Positions 41,676 to 50,406 of a stretch of DNA of 55,582 nt are shown piece by piece; position 1 is the first letter of the stretch, and every line of letters begins with the position of its first letter. A program made the translations under genes and the position numbers. Origin of the DNA: Opitutia bacterium (GTDB lineage: Bacteria > Verrucomicrobiota > Verrucomicrobiia > Opitutales > Opitutaceae); contig CANJIU010000061.1 of NCBI GenBank assembly GCA_947474365.1, positions 1 through 55,582 on the forward strand. Reading direction: 5' to 3'. The notes beneath the pieces were generated by a model. The model was not told where the DNA came from. It searched no databases and saw nothing but the letters and a program-made list of their open reading frames with translations.

Positions 41676-42995
41676 ATGCCCAGCGTCCAACCCAGCCTAG
41701 TACGCCGATTCGCCGCGGCAGCGCTCACTTTCGGACTCGTCGTTTCGCACTGCGGGGCCGCTACGACAACCGGCGCGAACACTTCCTCCGAAGCGGAATG
41801 GACGGAATTTCGCGGTCCGACCGGCCAGGGGCATGCCAGCGCGACCGGACTCCCCCTCGAATGGTCGGTCAAAAAAAATGTCGTCTGGAAACAAGCCCTG
41901 CCCGGCGTCGGATGGTCGTCACCCGTGATTAGCCGAGGCCGGATCTTCGTCACGACCGGCGTGCCAGGATCCGAGGGTCGCCCGTCGTTGCGCACCTTGT
42001 GCCTGGATACCACCACCGGCCAGGTGGTCTGGGACACGGAAATCTTTTCGGCCACCGAAACCAAGCCGCAGCCGATTCACCAGAAAAACTCCCAGGCCAG
42101 CCCGACCCCGCTGCTCGAGGGTGACTTCGTCTTCGTTCACTTCGGCCATCAGGGCACCGCGTGCCTCGATCGTTCCGGCAAAATTCTCTGGCGCAACAAC
42201 CGCCTCGGCTATGAGCCGGTCCACGGCAACGGCGGTGCCCCGATCATCGCAGGCGATAAACTGGTCTACCATGCCGACGGCGCGAAGGAGCCCTTCGTCG
42301 CGGCGCTCGACAAAAAAACCGGCGAACTGATCTGGAAAGTCGCACGCACGGGAGAGGTGAAACAGAAATTTTCGTTTTGCACTCCCCTGCTGATCACAGT
42401 GAACGGTCGACCGCAAATCATCAGTCCGGGCAGCGGCGCGGTCTCGGCGCTCGATCCCGCCGACGGACACGAACTGTGGCGCGTCCGCTACGGCGGTGGC
42501 TACTCGGTCGTGCCGCGTCCCGTCTTCGCCCACGGCCTCGTGTTCATCGCCACCGGTTTCAACCGCGCGGATCTTCTGGCCATCCGCCCCGACGGCGCGG
42601 GCGACGTCACCGACACGCACGTCGCGTGGAAGACCACCAAGGGCGCGCCATTGACGCCGTCAGTCCTCGTGATCGGCGACGAACTCTACGCGGTCAACGA
42701 CGCCGGCATCGCCAGCTGTTGGGATGCCAAGAACGGGACCGTGCACTGGCAGGAACGCATTGACGGCAACTACTCGGCATCGCCCATCACCGCAGGGGAC
42801 CGCATCTATTTTCAAAACGAAACCGGCACCGGCACCGTGGTCAAAGTGGGAAAGAAATTCGTCAAGCTCGCCACGAACAATTTGGAGGCGCGCACCCTCG
42901 CTTCCTACGCCGTGGCGGAAAACGCGCTCTTCATCCGCACCGAGGGACACCTTTACCGCATCGCTGACAGCAGCGCCGCCAAACTACGGCGCTGA
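41676..42995 (+). CDS. second PQQ-type beta-propeller protein, exported
   Basis: 439 residues from ATG 41676, or 450 from the GTG at 41643 that overlaps the antiporter stop (GTGA). The ATG precedes the signal peptide (MPSVQPSLVRRFAAAALTFGLVVSHCGA). Blades: WTEFRGPTGQGHA, GWSSPVISRGRIFVTTG, LRTLCLDTTTGQVVWDTEIF, YVFVHFGHQGTACLDRSGKILWR, VSALDPADGHELWRVRYG and ASCWDAKNGTVHWQERIDGNYSASPITAGDRIYF. Like the first propeller it belongs to the large PVC set of unknown ligand. Its 3' end faces uvrA with 22 bases between. Confidence 0.85.
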   Translation: MPSVQPSLVRRFAAAALTFGLVVSHCGAATTTGANTSSEAEWTEFRGPTGQGHASATGLPLEWSVKKNVVWKQALPGVGWSSPVISRGRIFVTTGVPGSEGRPSLRTLCLDTTTGQVVWDTEIFSATETKPQPIHQKNSQASPTPLLEGDFVFVHFGHQGTACLDRSGKILWRNNRLGYEPVHGNGGAPIIAGDKLVYHADGAKEPFVAALDKKTGELIWKVARTGEVKQKFSFCTPLLITVNGRPQIISPGSGAVSALDPADGHELWRVRYGGGYSVVPRPVFAHGLVFIATGFNRADLLAIRPDGAGDVTDTHVAWKTTKGAPLTPSVLVIGDELYAVNDAGIASCWDAKNGTVHWQERIDGNYSASPITAGDRIYFQNETGTGTVVKVGKKFVKLATNNLEARTLASYAVAENALFIRTEGHLYRIADSSAAKLRR

Positions 42996-43017
42996 ACTCC
43001 CGGCGCGCGGCGACGCA

Positions 43018-45912
43018 TTACTTGGCTGCGAGCCGCCACCGCTTCAGCGCCGCTCCGGTGAGCGAACCGGTGCACGCCTCGATCTCGTCGCGCGGTCCAG
43101 CGAAGAGCAAACCGCCGCCGTCGCGTCCGCCACCCGGCCCGAGGTCGATCAGCCAGTCGGCCAGATTGATCACGTCGAGGTTGTGCTCGATCACGATGAC
43201 GGTGTTGCCCGCGTCGCGCAGCTTGAACAGCAGATCCATCAATTTCTGGATGTCGGTCCAATGCAGCCCGGTCGTCGGCTCATCAAGGATGTAGAGCGTC
43301 GAACCCTGCTGGCGTTTGCTGAGTTCGAGCGAGAGCTTGATCCGCTGCGCCTCCCCGCCCGAGAGCGTCGTGGCCGATTGACCGAGGCTGAGATAACCCA
43401 GGCCGACCGCGTCGAGTGTCTCCAATTTGTCCATCACGCGCGGTATGTTGCGGAAGAGCGTGATCGCCTCGCGCACCGTCAGATCGAGGACGTCGGCGAT
43501 CGATTTGCCGTGGAAAAGAACTTCCAGCGTCTCCCGGTTGAACCGCCGGCCGGCGCAACTCGGACAAGGCGCATAGGCGTCGGGCATGAACTGCATGTCG
43601 AGTTTGATGACGCCATCGCCCTGGCAGCGCTCGCAGCGGCCGCCGCGCACGTTGAACGAAAAACGACTCGGCTTGTAGCCGCGCACCTTTGCAAGCGGGA
43701 CCTGGGCGTACAGGTCGCGCAGCAGCGGCAGCAGATCGACATAACTCGCGGGATTTGAACGCGGACTGCGACCGATCGGCTCCTGGTCGACCTGCACCAG
43801 CTTCTCGAAGAAATCGAGGTTCTCGATGTGCCGGTGCTTGGCGGGAATCGACTTCGCGCCGTTGAGTTTCCGCGCGGCCTGCGCCGCCAGAACATCGAGG
43901 ACGAGCGTGCTCTTGCCGGAACCGCTCACGCCGGTGACGCACGTCAGGAGACCAAGCGGAAATTTCACATCGATGCCCCGCAGGTTGTTCGCGCGCGCCT
44001 CGCGAATCGTCAGCCAGGCGCCATCGGGCGTCTTGGCTTTCGCCTCCCGGCCAACTGAAAGCTGGCGCGACAAATAGGGCCCGGTGCGGGACGATTTCGC
44101 CGGCAAACGCATGCACGCCTCCGGCGTGCCCTGAAAAAGCAACTGGCCGCCCTCGACGCCCGCCTCCGGTCCGAGCTCAATGATTTCATCCGCGATGCGC
44201 ATCGTGTCCTCATCGTGCTCGACCACGAGCACGGTGTTGCCCCTGTCACGCAGCGCCGTGAGCGTGTCGAGGAGCTTTTGGTTGTCGTGCGGATGCAGGC
44301 CGATGCTGGGTTCATCGAGGACGTAAATCACGCCGACGAGCCCCATGCCGAGCTGCGTGGCCAGCCGCACGCGCTGGGCCTCGCCGCCGGAAAGCGTCCC
44401 GTAATCGCGGGCGAGCGTCAGATACCCCAGCCCGGTCTCGAGCAGAAACTGGAGTCGCTGTTCGATTCCCGTGACGACTTCGCGAACGGCGTCGTTGGCC
44501 CCGTGGGCGGCGACAAGGTCGCGTGCGACCCCATGGGCCGAGGCGATGTCGAGCCCCAGGAAATCGGGAAACGTCAGCCCCGGCGGCGCACTTTGCTCGC
44601 GAGCCGCACCGCCTCTCACCCGCACCGCCCCGCTCCGGGCGTTCAGCCGCGTGCCCCGACACTCCGGACATTCCCCGCTCACCATGAACGTCGTCAGCCG
44701 CGCGCGGAATCCCTCGCTGTCGGTGTGCCGGAAACTCTCCTCGAGATCGGCAATCACGCCGGGAAACGTCAGCGCCTTGGCTTCGCGCATCCGGCGCAGC
44801 TTGAAGGCAAATTGCCGCTCCCCCGCCCCGTGGAGAATCGCGTCGCGCGTCTTGGCCGGAAGGTCCTGCCAGGGCGTCTCCGGATCGTAGGGTAGCTGTT
44901 CCGCGAGCTGTTTCAGCAGGGCGTTGTGCTTGATGATGAGATTTTTTCCACCGATGCGCCACGGTTTGAGCGCACCGCCCCGGATGCTCTTCTCAGGGTC
45001 GGGCACGAGGAGTTCGGGGACAAAGCGCAGCTTCCGCCCGATTCCGTCGCACGTCGGGCAGGCTCCCTCACGGTGAGAGAACGAAAAATGCCGCACTCCG
45101 AGTTTCTCGAAAATATCGCCGCAGATTTCGCAGGCCAGCGACTGCGACAGCGGCAACTCGCGCCAGGGACCCTCGGCCGTCTTCTGCGCGAGCACAATGG
45201 CGCGATCCTTGCCCTCGCGGAACGCCAGTTCGAGCGAGTCGGCCAGCCGGCTGCGCTGCTCCACCGTGGCCACGAGACGGTCCACGACCAGTTCGACCGT
45301 CATCTCCTTCACCCCCATCCCGCCGGGAAGGAGTTTGGCGTCGTCGAGATTCCTGATTTCGCCGTCGAGCCGCACGCGTTGGAAACCGCGTTGGCGCAGC
45401 CTCGGCAACTCGTCCCGGAGCACACTCGGCCTGGCCCGAAGGCACGGCGCGAGCAACATCACGCGCTCCCCGGCGCATTCCGCGAGGATGCGCCGGACGT
45501 TTTCATCCAGCGACCGCTGCACCACGCGCCCGCCATCCTTGGGGCAGGCCTGTTCGCCGACCAAGGCCCACAGCAGCTGCGCGTAGTCCGCGATTTCGGT
45601 GGCGGTGGCGATCGTGCTCCGCGGGCCGCCCACACCGGTGCGTTGCTCGATGGCGAGCACGGGCGAAAGGCCGTGAATAAAGTCGACGTCCGGCCGCTTA
45701 AGCTGATCGAGCACCTGGCGGGCGGAGGCGCTGAGCGACTCGATGTATTTGCGATAGCCCTCGGCGTAGATCGTGTCGAACGCCAGCGACGACTTGCCGG
45801 ATCCGCTCGGCCCGGTGACCACCACCAGTTTGCCCCGCGGAATCCGCAGCTCGAGGTTCTTCAGATTGTGTTCACGGGCACCTTTGATGTGGATGTGGGT
45901 CGGAACCTGCAT
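43018..45912 (-). CDS. uvrA: excinuclease ABC subunit UvrA-like ATPase
   Basis: 964 residues from ATG 45912 (MQVPTHIHIKGAREHNLKN); an ATG eight codons upstream is also in frame. It has two ABC ATPase cassettes: Walker A GPSGSGKSSLAFDT and GVSGSGKSTLVLD, signature GTLSGGEAQRVRLA and TLSGGEAQRIKLSL, Walker B VIYVLDEPSIGLHPHD and LYILDEPTTGLHWTD. Both cysteine clusters are intact: ACEICG...ACPTCDG and RCERCQGDG...PCPSCAG. It scans DNA for bulky lesions with UvrB. The N-terminal insert reads ALVGEQACPKDGGRVV, unlike the CPDHD consensus, so a paralogue of the housekeeping UvrA is possible. No uvrB/uvrC is near; it converges with the PQQ gene and diverges from the DUF1302 operon. Confidence 0.88.
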   Translation of the reverse strand: MQVPTHIHIKGAREHNLKNLELRIPRGKLVVVTGPSGSGKSSLAFDTIYAEGYRKYIESLSASARQVLDQLKRPDVDFIHGLSPVLAIEQRTGVGGPRSTIATATEIADYAQLLWALVGEQACPKDGGRVVQRSLDENVRRILAECAGERVMLLAPCLRARPSVLRDELPRLRQRGFQRVRLDGEIRNLDDAKLLPGGMGVKEMTVELVVDRLVATVEQRSRLADSLELAFREGKDRAIVLAQKTAEGPWRELPLSQSLACEICGDIFEKLGVRHFSFSHREGACPTCDGIGRKLRFVPELLVPDPEKSIRGGALKPWRIGGKNLIIKHNALLKQLAEQLPYDPETPWQDLPAKTRDAILHGAGERQFAFKLRRMREAKALTFPGVIADLEESFRHTDSEGFRARLTTFMVSGECPECRGTRLNARSGAVRVRGGAAREQSAPPGLTFPDFLGLDIASAHGVARDLVAAHGANDAVREVVTGIEQRLQFLLETGLGYLTLARDYGTLSGGEAQRVRLATQLGMGLVGVIYVLDEPSIGLHPHDNQKLLDTLTALRDRGNTVLVVEHDEDTMRIADEIIELGPEAGVEGGQLLFQGTPEACMRLPAKSSRTGPYLSRQLSVGREAKAKTPDGAWLTIREARANNLRGIDVKFPLGLLTCVTGVSGSGKSTLVLDVLAAQAARKLNGAKSIPAKHRHIENLDFFEKLVQVDQEPIGRSPRSNPASYVDLLPLLRDLYAQVPLAKVRGYKPSRFSFNVRGGRCERCQGDGVIKLDMQFMPDAYAPCPSCAGRRFNRETLEVLFHGKSIADVLDLTVREAITLFRNIPRVMDKLETLDAVGLGYLSLGQSATTLSGGEAQRIKLSLELSKRQQGSTLYILDEPTTGLHWTDIQKLMDLLFKLRDAGNTVIVIEHNLDVINLADWLIDLGPGGGRDGGGLLFAGPRDEIEACTGSLTGAALKRWRLAAK

Positions 45913-46088
45913 GGTCGAAAGCGGAAGGTTGCGCAATTCGGGCGGGCGTCAAAGCCGGAGCGACGCGGGCCCCATATTCACACTTGCCCCACCCGGTTCG
46001 CCCGCGAATATCCATCCGAGGAAAGCCCGGACCGGTCTTGCGTTTTATTTTCCTCCATTCATGCCAGAATCGTTCGCAAACCTCACCC

Positions 46089-48083
46089 ATGAAAGCCCAA
46101 TCGTCGCCCCGTGTTTTCAGCCGAATCGTCCGGGCCGCCGCCTGTGCCGGTCTCGCCATTTCGCTCGCGGTGCCGACGGCGCGGTCCGTGCAATTCTCCG
46201 CCGGCGAAATCAAGGGCAGCTTTGATTCCACGCTTTCGTTCGGTGGAATGTACCGCCTCAAGGACCCGACCAACTCCAATTTCGGCACGAGCAACTCGTT
46301 TCGCGGGACGGCCGGACTGCTCAACTCCGTCAACACCGACGACGGCAACCTCAACTACGACAAGGGCTGGGTTTCGGAACTGATCAAGGGCTCGCATGAG
46401 CTCGAGCTCAAATATCAGAACTACGGGGCCTTGATTCGCGGTTACTGGTTCAGCGACCTGAAGAGCGACGATACGCTGCGCACGAAGCTCTCCGATCAGG
46501 CGAAGGACCGCACGGTCCGTGGCGCGGAGTTTCTCGACATGTATGGCCGGGCGAAATTCACGCTTTCCAACGGCACGCCATTCGAAGTGCGCATCGGCCG
46601 CCAGGTGCTGAGCCTAGGGGAGAGCACGTTCATTCCCAATGGAATCAACGTCGTGAATTCCGCGGACCTCGCGAAACTGCGCGTGCCGGGGGCCGAACTC
46701 AAGGAGGCGCTCCTGCCCGTCAACATGGTCAAGGCCTCGATCGGCGTCACCAAGAACGTCACCGTCGAGCCCTTTTGGCTTCTGGAATTCCGCCGCAACG
46801 AACTGGAGCCGGCCGGCACGTATTTTTCGACCAATGATTTTGCCACCCGCGGCGGCAGCCAGGTCTGGCTTGGCTTCGGCACGCTCGCCGACACCGGCCT
46901 GCTCGGTGGCATCAGCCGCGACAAGGACCGCGAAGGGTCGAATTTCAACCAGTACGGACTCGCAACCCGCCTCCTTGCCCCGGAGCTGAACAACACCGAG
47001 TTCGGTCTCTACTACGCTCGCTACAACAGCCGGTCGCCCGTCCTCAGCTCGCGCACCCCGACCGGTCCCATCAGCACCCCGCTGATTCTTTCCACCGCCG
47101 CCTCGCTCGCCGCCCCGGTCGCGCCCGCGCTAAACGCATCCGGCATCCCCGCCGCCAATGTCTCGGCCACACTCACGACGCTGATCGGGGCGGCGCTGAC
47201 CGGGGTCCCCGCCGCCGGTCTGCCCGCCAACCTCCAGCCATTTTACGCCTCGGTCGCCGCCGCCGCCACTGCCGCGTTCAAGATTGCCCTCCTCACCGCC
47301 GGCGCCACCGGCCGCTACTTCGTCGAATACCCCGAGGGACTCAATCTCTACGGCGCCAGCTTCAACACCGCCCTGGGCAAAAGCGGCATCTCGTTGCAGG
47401 GAGAAGTGTCGCTCAAGCGCGGCGTCCCGTTGCAGGTCGACGACGTCGAACTGTTATTCGCGACGCTCTCGGCTCTGACGAACAATCCCGGGGTCTCCTT
47501 CGGTTCGAGCAACCAGGTGGGAAACTATCTGGGGCGCTACAACCTCGAGATTCCCGGCTTTCGCCGGCATGACGTCTGGACCGCGCAGAGCACGGTGACC
47601 AAGGTCTTCGGCCCGACCCTCGGCTCACAGCAATTCACCCTCCTCGGCGAGGTCGGCGGAGTCTGGGCCAACCTTCCCGGCAAGGACACGCTCCGGTATG
47701 ACGGCCCCGGCACTTTCTCCAGCGGCAATCCGGCCGCGATGCTGGCGACCCCGTTTCCGACGATTCCGCCCACGTCCTCCAGCGCGTTCGCAGACAAGTT
47801 TTCCTGGGGCTATCAGGTTCTCGGTCGCCTCGACTACAACAGCGTCTTTCCCAACGTGAACATGCAGCCGTCGGTGGCGTTCACTCACGATGTGTCGGGC
47901 AATACTCCGCTGCCGCTCGGCAACTACATCCGCGGACGCAAGAGCGTGAACCTCGCGGTGGAGTTCACCTATCGCAACGCGTGGTCGCTCGAATTGCGCT
48001 ACGTGAATTTCTATGGCGCCGGCCGGTACAATCTCCTCACCGACCGCGACTATTTCGCCACCACCGTGAAATATTCGTTTTGA
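46089..48083 (+). CDS. DUF1302 outer-membrane beta-barrel protein
   Basis: 664 residues from ATG 46089, which opens a signal peptide (RIVRAAACAGLAISLAVPTARS). The frame is open to 45984 but that is not signal-like. DUF1302 features: QFSAGEIKGSFDSTLSFGGMYRL, DKGWVSELIKGSHELELKYQNYGALIRGYWF, EVRIGRQVLSLGESTFIPNGINVVNSADLAKLRVPGAELKEALLPV and the barrel end LRYVNFYGAGRYNLLTDRDYFATTVKYSF. It carries an Ala/Pro-rich segment at about 325-412 (AASLAAPVAPALNASG...AAAATAAFKIALLTAGATG). As an outer-membrane channel or receptor it is likely the partner of the downstream DUF1329, propeller and exporter genes, the first of a four-gene operon. Confidence 0.87.
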   Translation: MKAQSSPRVFSRIVRAAACAGLAISLAVPTARSVQFSAGEIKGSFDSTLSFGGMYRLKDPTNSNFGTSNSFRGTAGLLNSVNTDDGNLNYDKGWVSELIKGSHELELKYQNYGALIRGYWFSDLKSDDTLRTKLSDQAKDRTVRGAEFLDMYGRAKFTLSNGTPFEVRIGRQVLSLGESTFIPNGINVVNSADLAKLRVPGAELKEALLPVNMVKASIGVTKNVTVEPFWLLEFRRNELEPAGTYFSTNDFATRGGSQVWLGFGTLADTGLLGGISRDKDREGSNFNQYGLATRLLAPELNNTEFGLYYARYNSRSPVLSSRTPTGPISTPLILSTAASLAAPVAPALNASGIPAANVSATLTTLIGAALTGVPAAGLPANLQPFYASVAAAATAAFKIALLTAGATGRYFVEYPEGLNLYGASFNTALGKSGISLQGEVSLKRGVPLQVDDVELLFATLSALTNNPGVSFGSSNQVGNYLGRYNLEIPGFRRHDVWTAQSTVTKVFGPTLGSQQFTLLGEVGGVWANLPGKDTLRYDGPGTFSSGNPAAMLATPFPTIPPTSSSAFADKFSWGYQVLGRLDYNSVFPNVNMQPSVAFTHDVSGNTPLPLGNYIRGRKSVNLAVEFTYRNAWSLELRYVNFYGAGRYNLLTDRDYFATTVKYSF

Positions 48084-48094
48084 ACCCGGACCCG

Positions 48095-49438
48095 ATGAAA
48101 TTTTTTCACCTGTTTTCCGTCCTCGTCCTCCTGGCCGTTGCGGCGCACGCCGCGGGCGACGCTTCCCGTCTCGGCAAGGAACTCACGCCGCTCGGCGCCG
48201 AGACCCAGGGCAACCCCGACGGCACGATTCCCGCCTGGAACGGCGGCATCCTGACCCCGCCCGTCGGATATAAGCCGGGCGATCATCACCCGGATCCCTA
48301 TTCCTCGGATCAACCACTCTTCACCATCACCCCCGCCAACGCCGCCCAACACGCGACCAAACTCACCGCCGGCCATCTCGCAGTGCTGAAGGCGTATCCA
48401 GATTACAAACTCATCGTCTACCCCACCCACCGCAGCGCGTCCAATCCGCAGCGGGTCTACGACGCCACCCGCCAGAACGTCGGCACCGCGAAGCTCGTCG
48501 CGGGCGGCAATGGTTTCACCGGCGCCGTCCTGGGCGTTCCCTTCCCCCTCCCTCAGAACGGACTGGAAGTGATGTGGAATTTCCTCACGCGGTACCGGGG
48601 GGTGACGGCCACCCGCCACGTCGACCAGGCGGCCGTGGAACGAGGCGGTCACTTCACGCTCGTGCGGTTCGATGACGCCATGGTCTTCAACTACGCGCTG
48701 CCCGGCATGACTGCGGCGCAGTTGGAAAAGGAAAATACGCTGATCTATTTCAAACAGGAGGTCATCGCCCCGGCCCGGCTCGCCGGCACCATCCTGCTCG
48801 CGCAGGAAACCGTCGATCAGGTAAAGGAACCGCGCCGCGCCTGGGTCTATAATGCCGGGCGCCGCCGTGTGACCCGCGCCCCCAATGTCGCCTACGACAA
48901 TCCCGGCACCGCCGCCGACGGTCAGCGGACCAGCGACCAGTTCGACATGTTCAACGGCGCGCCCGACCGCTACGAGTGGACGCTCGTGGGCAAGAAGGAG
49001 ATGATCGTGCCCTACAACTCCTACAAGCTGCACAGCAACAAGCTCACGAATGCCGACGTTCTGAAGCCGCTCCACATCAACCAGGACCTTGCCCGCTACG
49101 AACTGCACCGCGTGTGGGTCGTCGAGGCAAAGCTCAAGCCCGGCACCTCCCATCTTTACAGCCGCCGCACCTTCTACCTCGACGAGGATTCCTGGCAGAT
49201 CCTGGCTGCCGACCAGTACGACGGCCGCGGCCAGATGTGGCGCGTTTCGGAGGCGCATTGCATCAATTATTATGATGCCCAGGTTTTCTGGAGCACCCTC
49301 GAAATCCACCTCGACTTGCAGAACGGTCGGTACCTCGCCCTGGGTTTGGACAACGAGAACAAGATGTACGATTTTGCCGCAAAGCTGGGGATCGCCGACT
49401 TCACGCCCGACTCCCTGCGACGCGATGGGGTGCGGTGA
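48095..49438 (+). CDS. DUF1329 periplasmic protein (LolA/LolB-like fold)
   Basis: 447 residues from ATG 48095, 11 bases after the DUF1302 stop. Signal peptide MKFFHLFSVLVLLAVAAHAAGDA. DUF1329 features: LGKELTPLGAETQGNPDGTIPAWNGGI, LKAYPDYKLIVYPTHRSASNPQRVYDATRQNVGTAKL, RRAWVYNAGRRRVTRAPNVAYDNP and YSRRTFYLDEDSWQILAADQYDGRGQMWRVSE. This family is predicted to have a LolA/LolB-like half-barrel and so could carry a hydrophobic molecule between membranes; that is known or predicted for the fold, not shown here. It overlaps the next start by 14 bases. Together with DUF1302 it is almost always found beside an RND/MMPL exporter. Confidence 0.88.
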   Translation: MKFFHLFSVLVLLAVAAHAAGDASRLGKELTPLGAETQGNPDGTIPAWNGGILTPPVGYKPGDHHPDPYSSDQPLFTITPANAAQHATKLTAGHLAVLKAYPDYKLIVYPTHRSASNPQRVYDATRQNVGTAKLVAGGNGFTGAVLGVPFPLPQNGLEVMWNFLTRYRGVTATRHVDQAAVERGGHFTLVRFDDAMVFNYALPGMTAAQLEKENTLIYFKQEVIAPARLAGTILLAQETVDQVKEPRRAWVYNAGRRRVTRAPNVAYDNPGTAADGQRTSDQFDMFNGAPDRYEWTLVGKKEMIVPYNSYKLHSNKLTNADVLKPLHINQDLARYELHRVWVVEAKLKPGTSHLYSRRTFYLDEDSWQILAADQYDGRGQMWRVSEAHCINYYDAQVFWSTLEIHLDLQNGRYLALGLDNENKMYDFAAKLGIADFTPDSLRRDGVR

Positions 49439-50402
49439 AATACCGGTGGGCGGCCCCTTTGCGATTCGACGCCGCTGGCGACTCGGCGCAATCGCCGGCG
49501 CCCTCGGATTGATTTCGCCGTGCGCCGCGTGGCTGCACGCCGCCGACGTGGTTCCACGCATGCTGCTCCTCGACGGGGCCGTCGTTGGTTCCGAGGTGAT
49601 TGTGGTCGGCGAACGCGGCACCATTCTCCGTTCGGGAGACCAAGGGAGATCCTGGCAGGCAGCGCTCCTGCCCGTCCGCGCCCCGCTGACCGCAATCAGT
49701 GTTCCGCCCGGCGAGCCGGGCACTTCCGCGTGGGCGGTCGGCCATGATGCAATCATCCTGGTTTCCCGTGATGCCGGCCGCACATGGGCCGTGCAATTCC
49801 AGGGCGCCAATCCGCAGGAGTCGTTTCTCGATGTCCTCGCCCTCGATCCGCGTCACATCATCGCCGTGGGAGCCGACGCGCTGTACGTCGAAAGCCGTGA
49901 CGGCGGCACGACCTGGAGCCGGCGCAAGATTGGGGAAGGCGACCGGCACTTCAACCGTCTCACCCGGGGGCCTGCGGGAACACTCTATCTCGCTGGCGAG
50001 CGCGGAACGCTCCTGCGCTCGACCGACGAAGGCGCGAACTGGGTTCAGCTCGCCTCGCCTCACGATGGGTCACTCTACGGCATCCTGCCCCTGGACAAAC
50101 GAACCTTGCTCGCGTACGGCCTGAGCGACCACATCTACCGCTCGGTCGACGACGGGGCATCGTGGCAGCCAATCAAGACACCCAAGTCCGTGCTGCTCGC
50201 GACCGCCGTGCAACTCAAGGGCGACGTCATCGTGCTCGCCGGCACCGCCGGCACGCTCCTCGCAAGCCGCGACGGCGGAAAAAACTTTTCCCCATTGATG
50301 GAGTCACCGACGAAGGGAATCGCCCGGCTGCTCGAAGCGCCGGGAGGTGATCTCCTCGCGCTCGGCGAGACGGGCGCCACCGTGCTGCCGCGCCCGCAAT
50401 AA
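49425..50402 (+). CDS. YCF48/BNR-like beta-propeller protein, exported
   Basis: 325 residues from ATG 49425, which overlaps the DUF1329 stop by 14 bases. The first 42 residues include a signal sequence (WRLGAIAGALGLISPCAAWLHAAD). The rest is a photosystem II assembly factor (YCF48/HCF136)-like propeller of about seven blades with repeated BNR turns: ERGTILRSGDQGRSW, SRDAGRTW, ESRDGGTTWSRR, ERGTLLRSTDEGANW, YRSVDDGASWQPI and ASRDGGKNF. In this operon type the propeller is the usual third member and probably scaffolds the periplasmic complex; this is inference. A four-base gap separates it from the MMPL start at 50407. Confidence 0.85.
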   Translation: MGCGEIPVGGPFAIRRRWRLGAIAGALGLISPCAAWLHAADVVPRMLLLDGAVVGSEVIVVGERGTILRSGDQGRSWQAALLPVRAPLTAISVPPGEPGTSAWAVGHDAIILVSRDAGRTWAVQFQGANPQESFLDVLALDPRHIIAVGADALYVESRDGGTTWSRRKIGEGDRHFNRLTRGPAGTLYLAGERGTLLRSTDEGANWVQLASPHDGSLYGILPLDKRTLLAYGLSDHIYRSVDDGASWQPIKTPKSVLLATAVQLKGDVIVLAGTAGTLLASRDGGKNFSPLMESPTKGIARLLEAPGGDLLALGETGATVLPRPQ

Positions 50403-50406
50403 CCCG

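Noticed and set aside
44926..46092. Plus-strand 388-codon frame antisense to uvrA
   Set aside because: No start context or family; uvrA on the minus strand is complete with Walker and zinc motifs.
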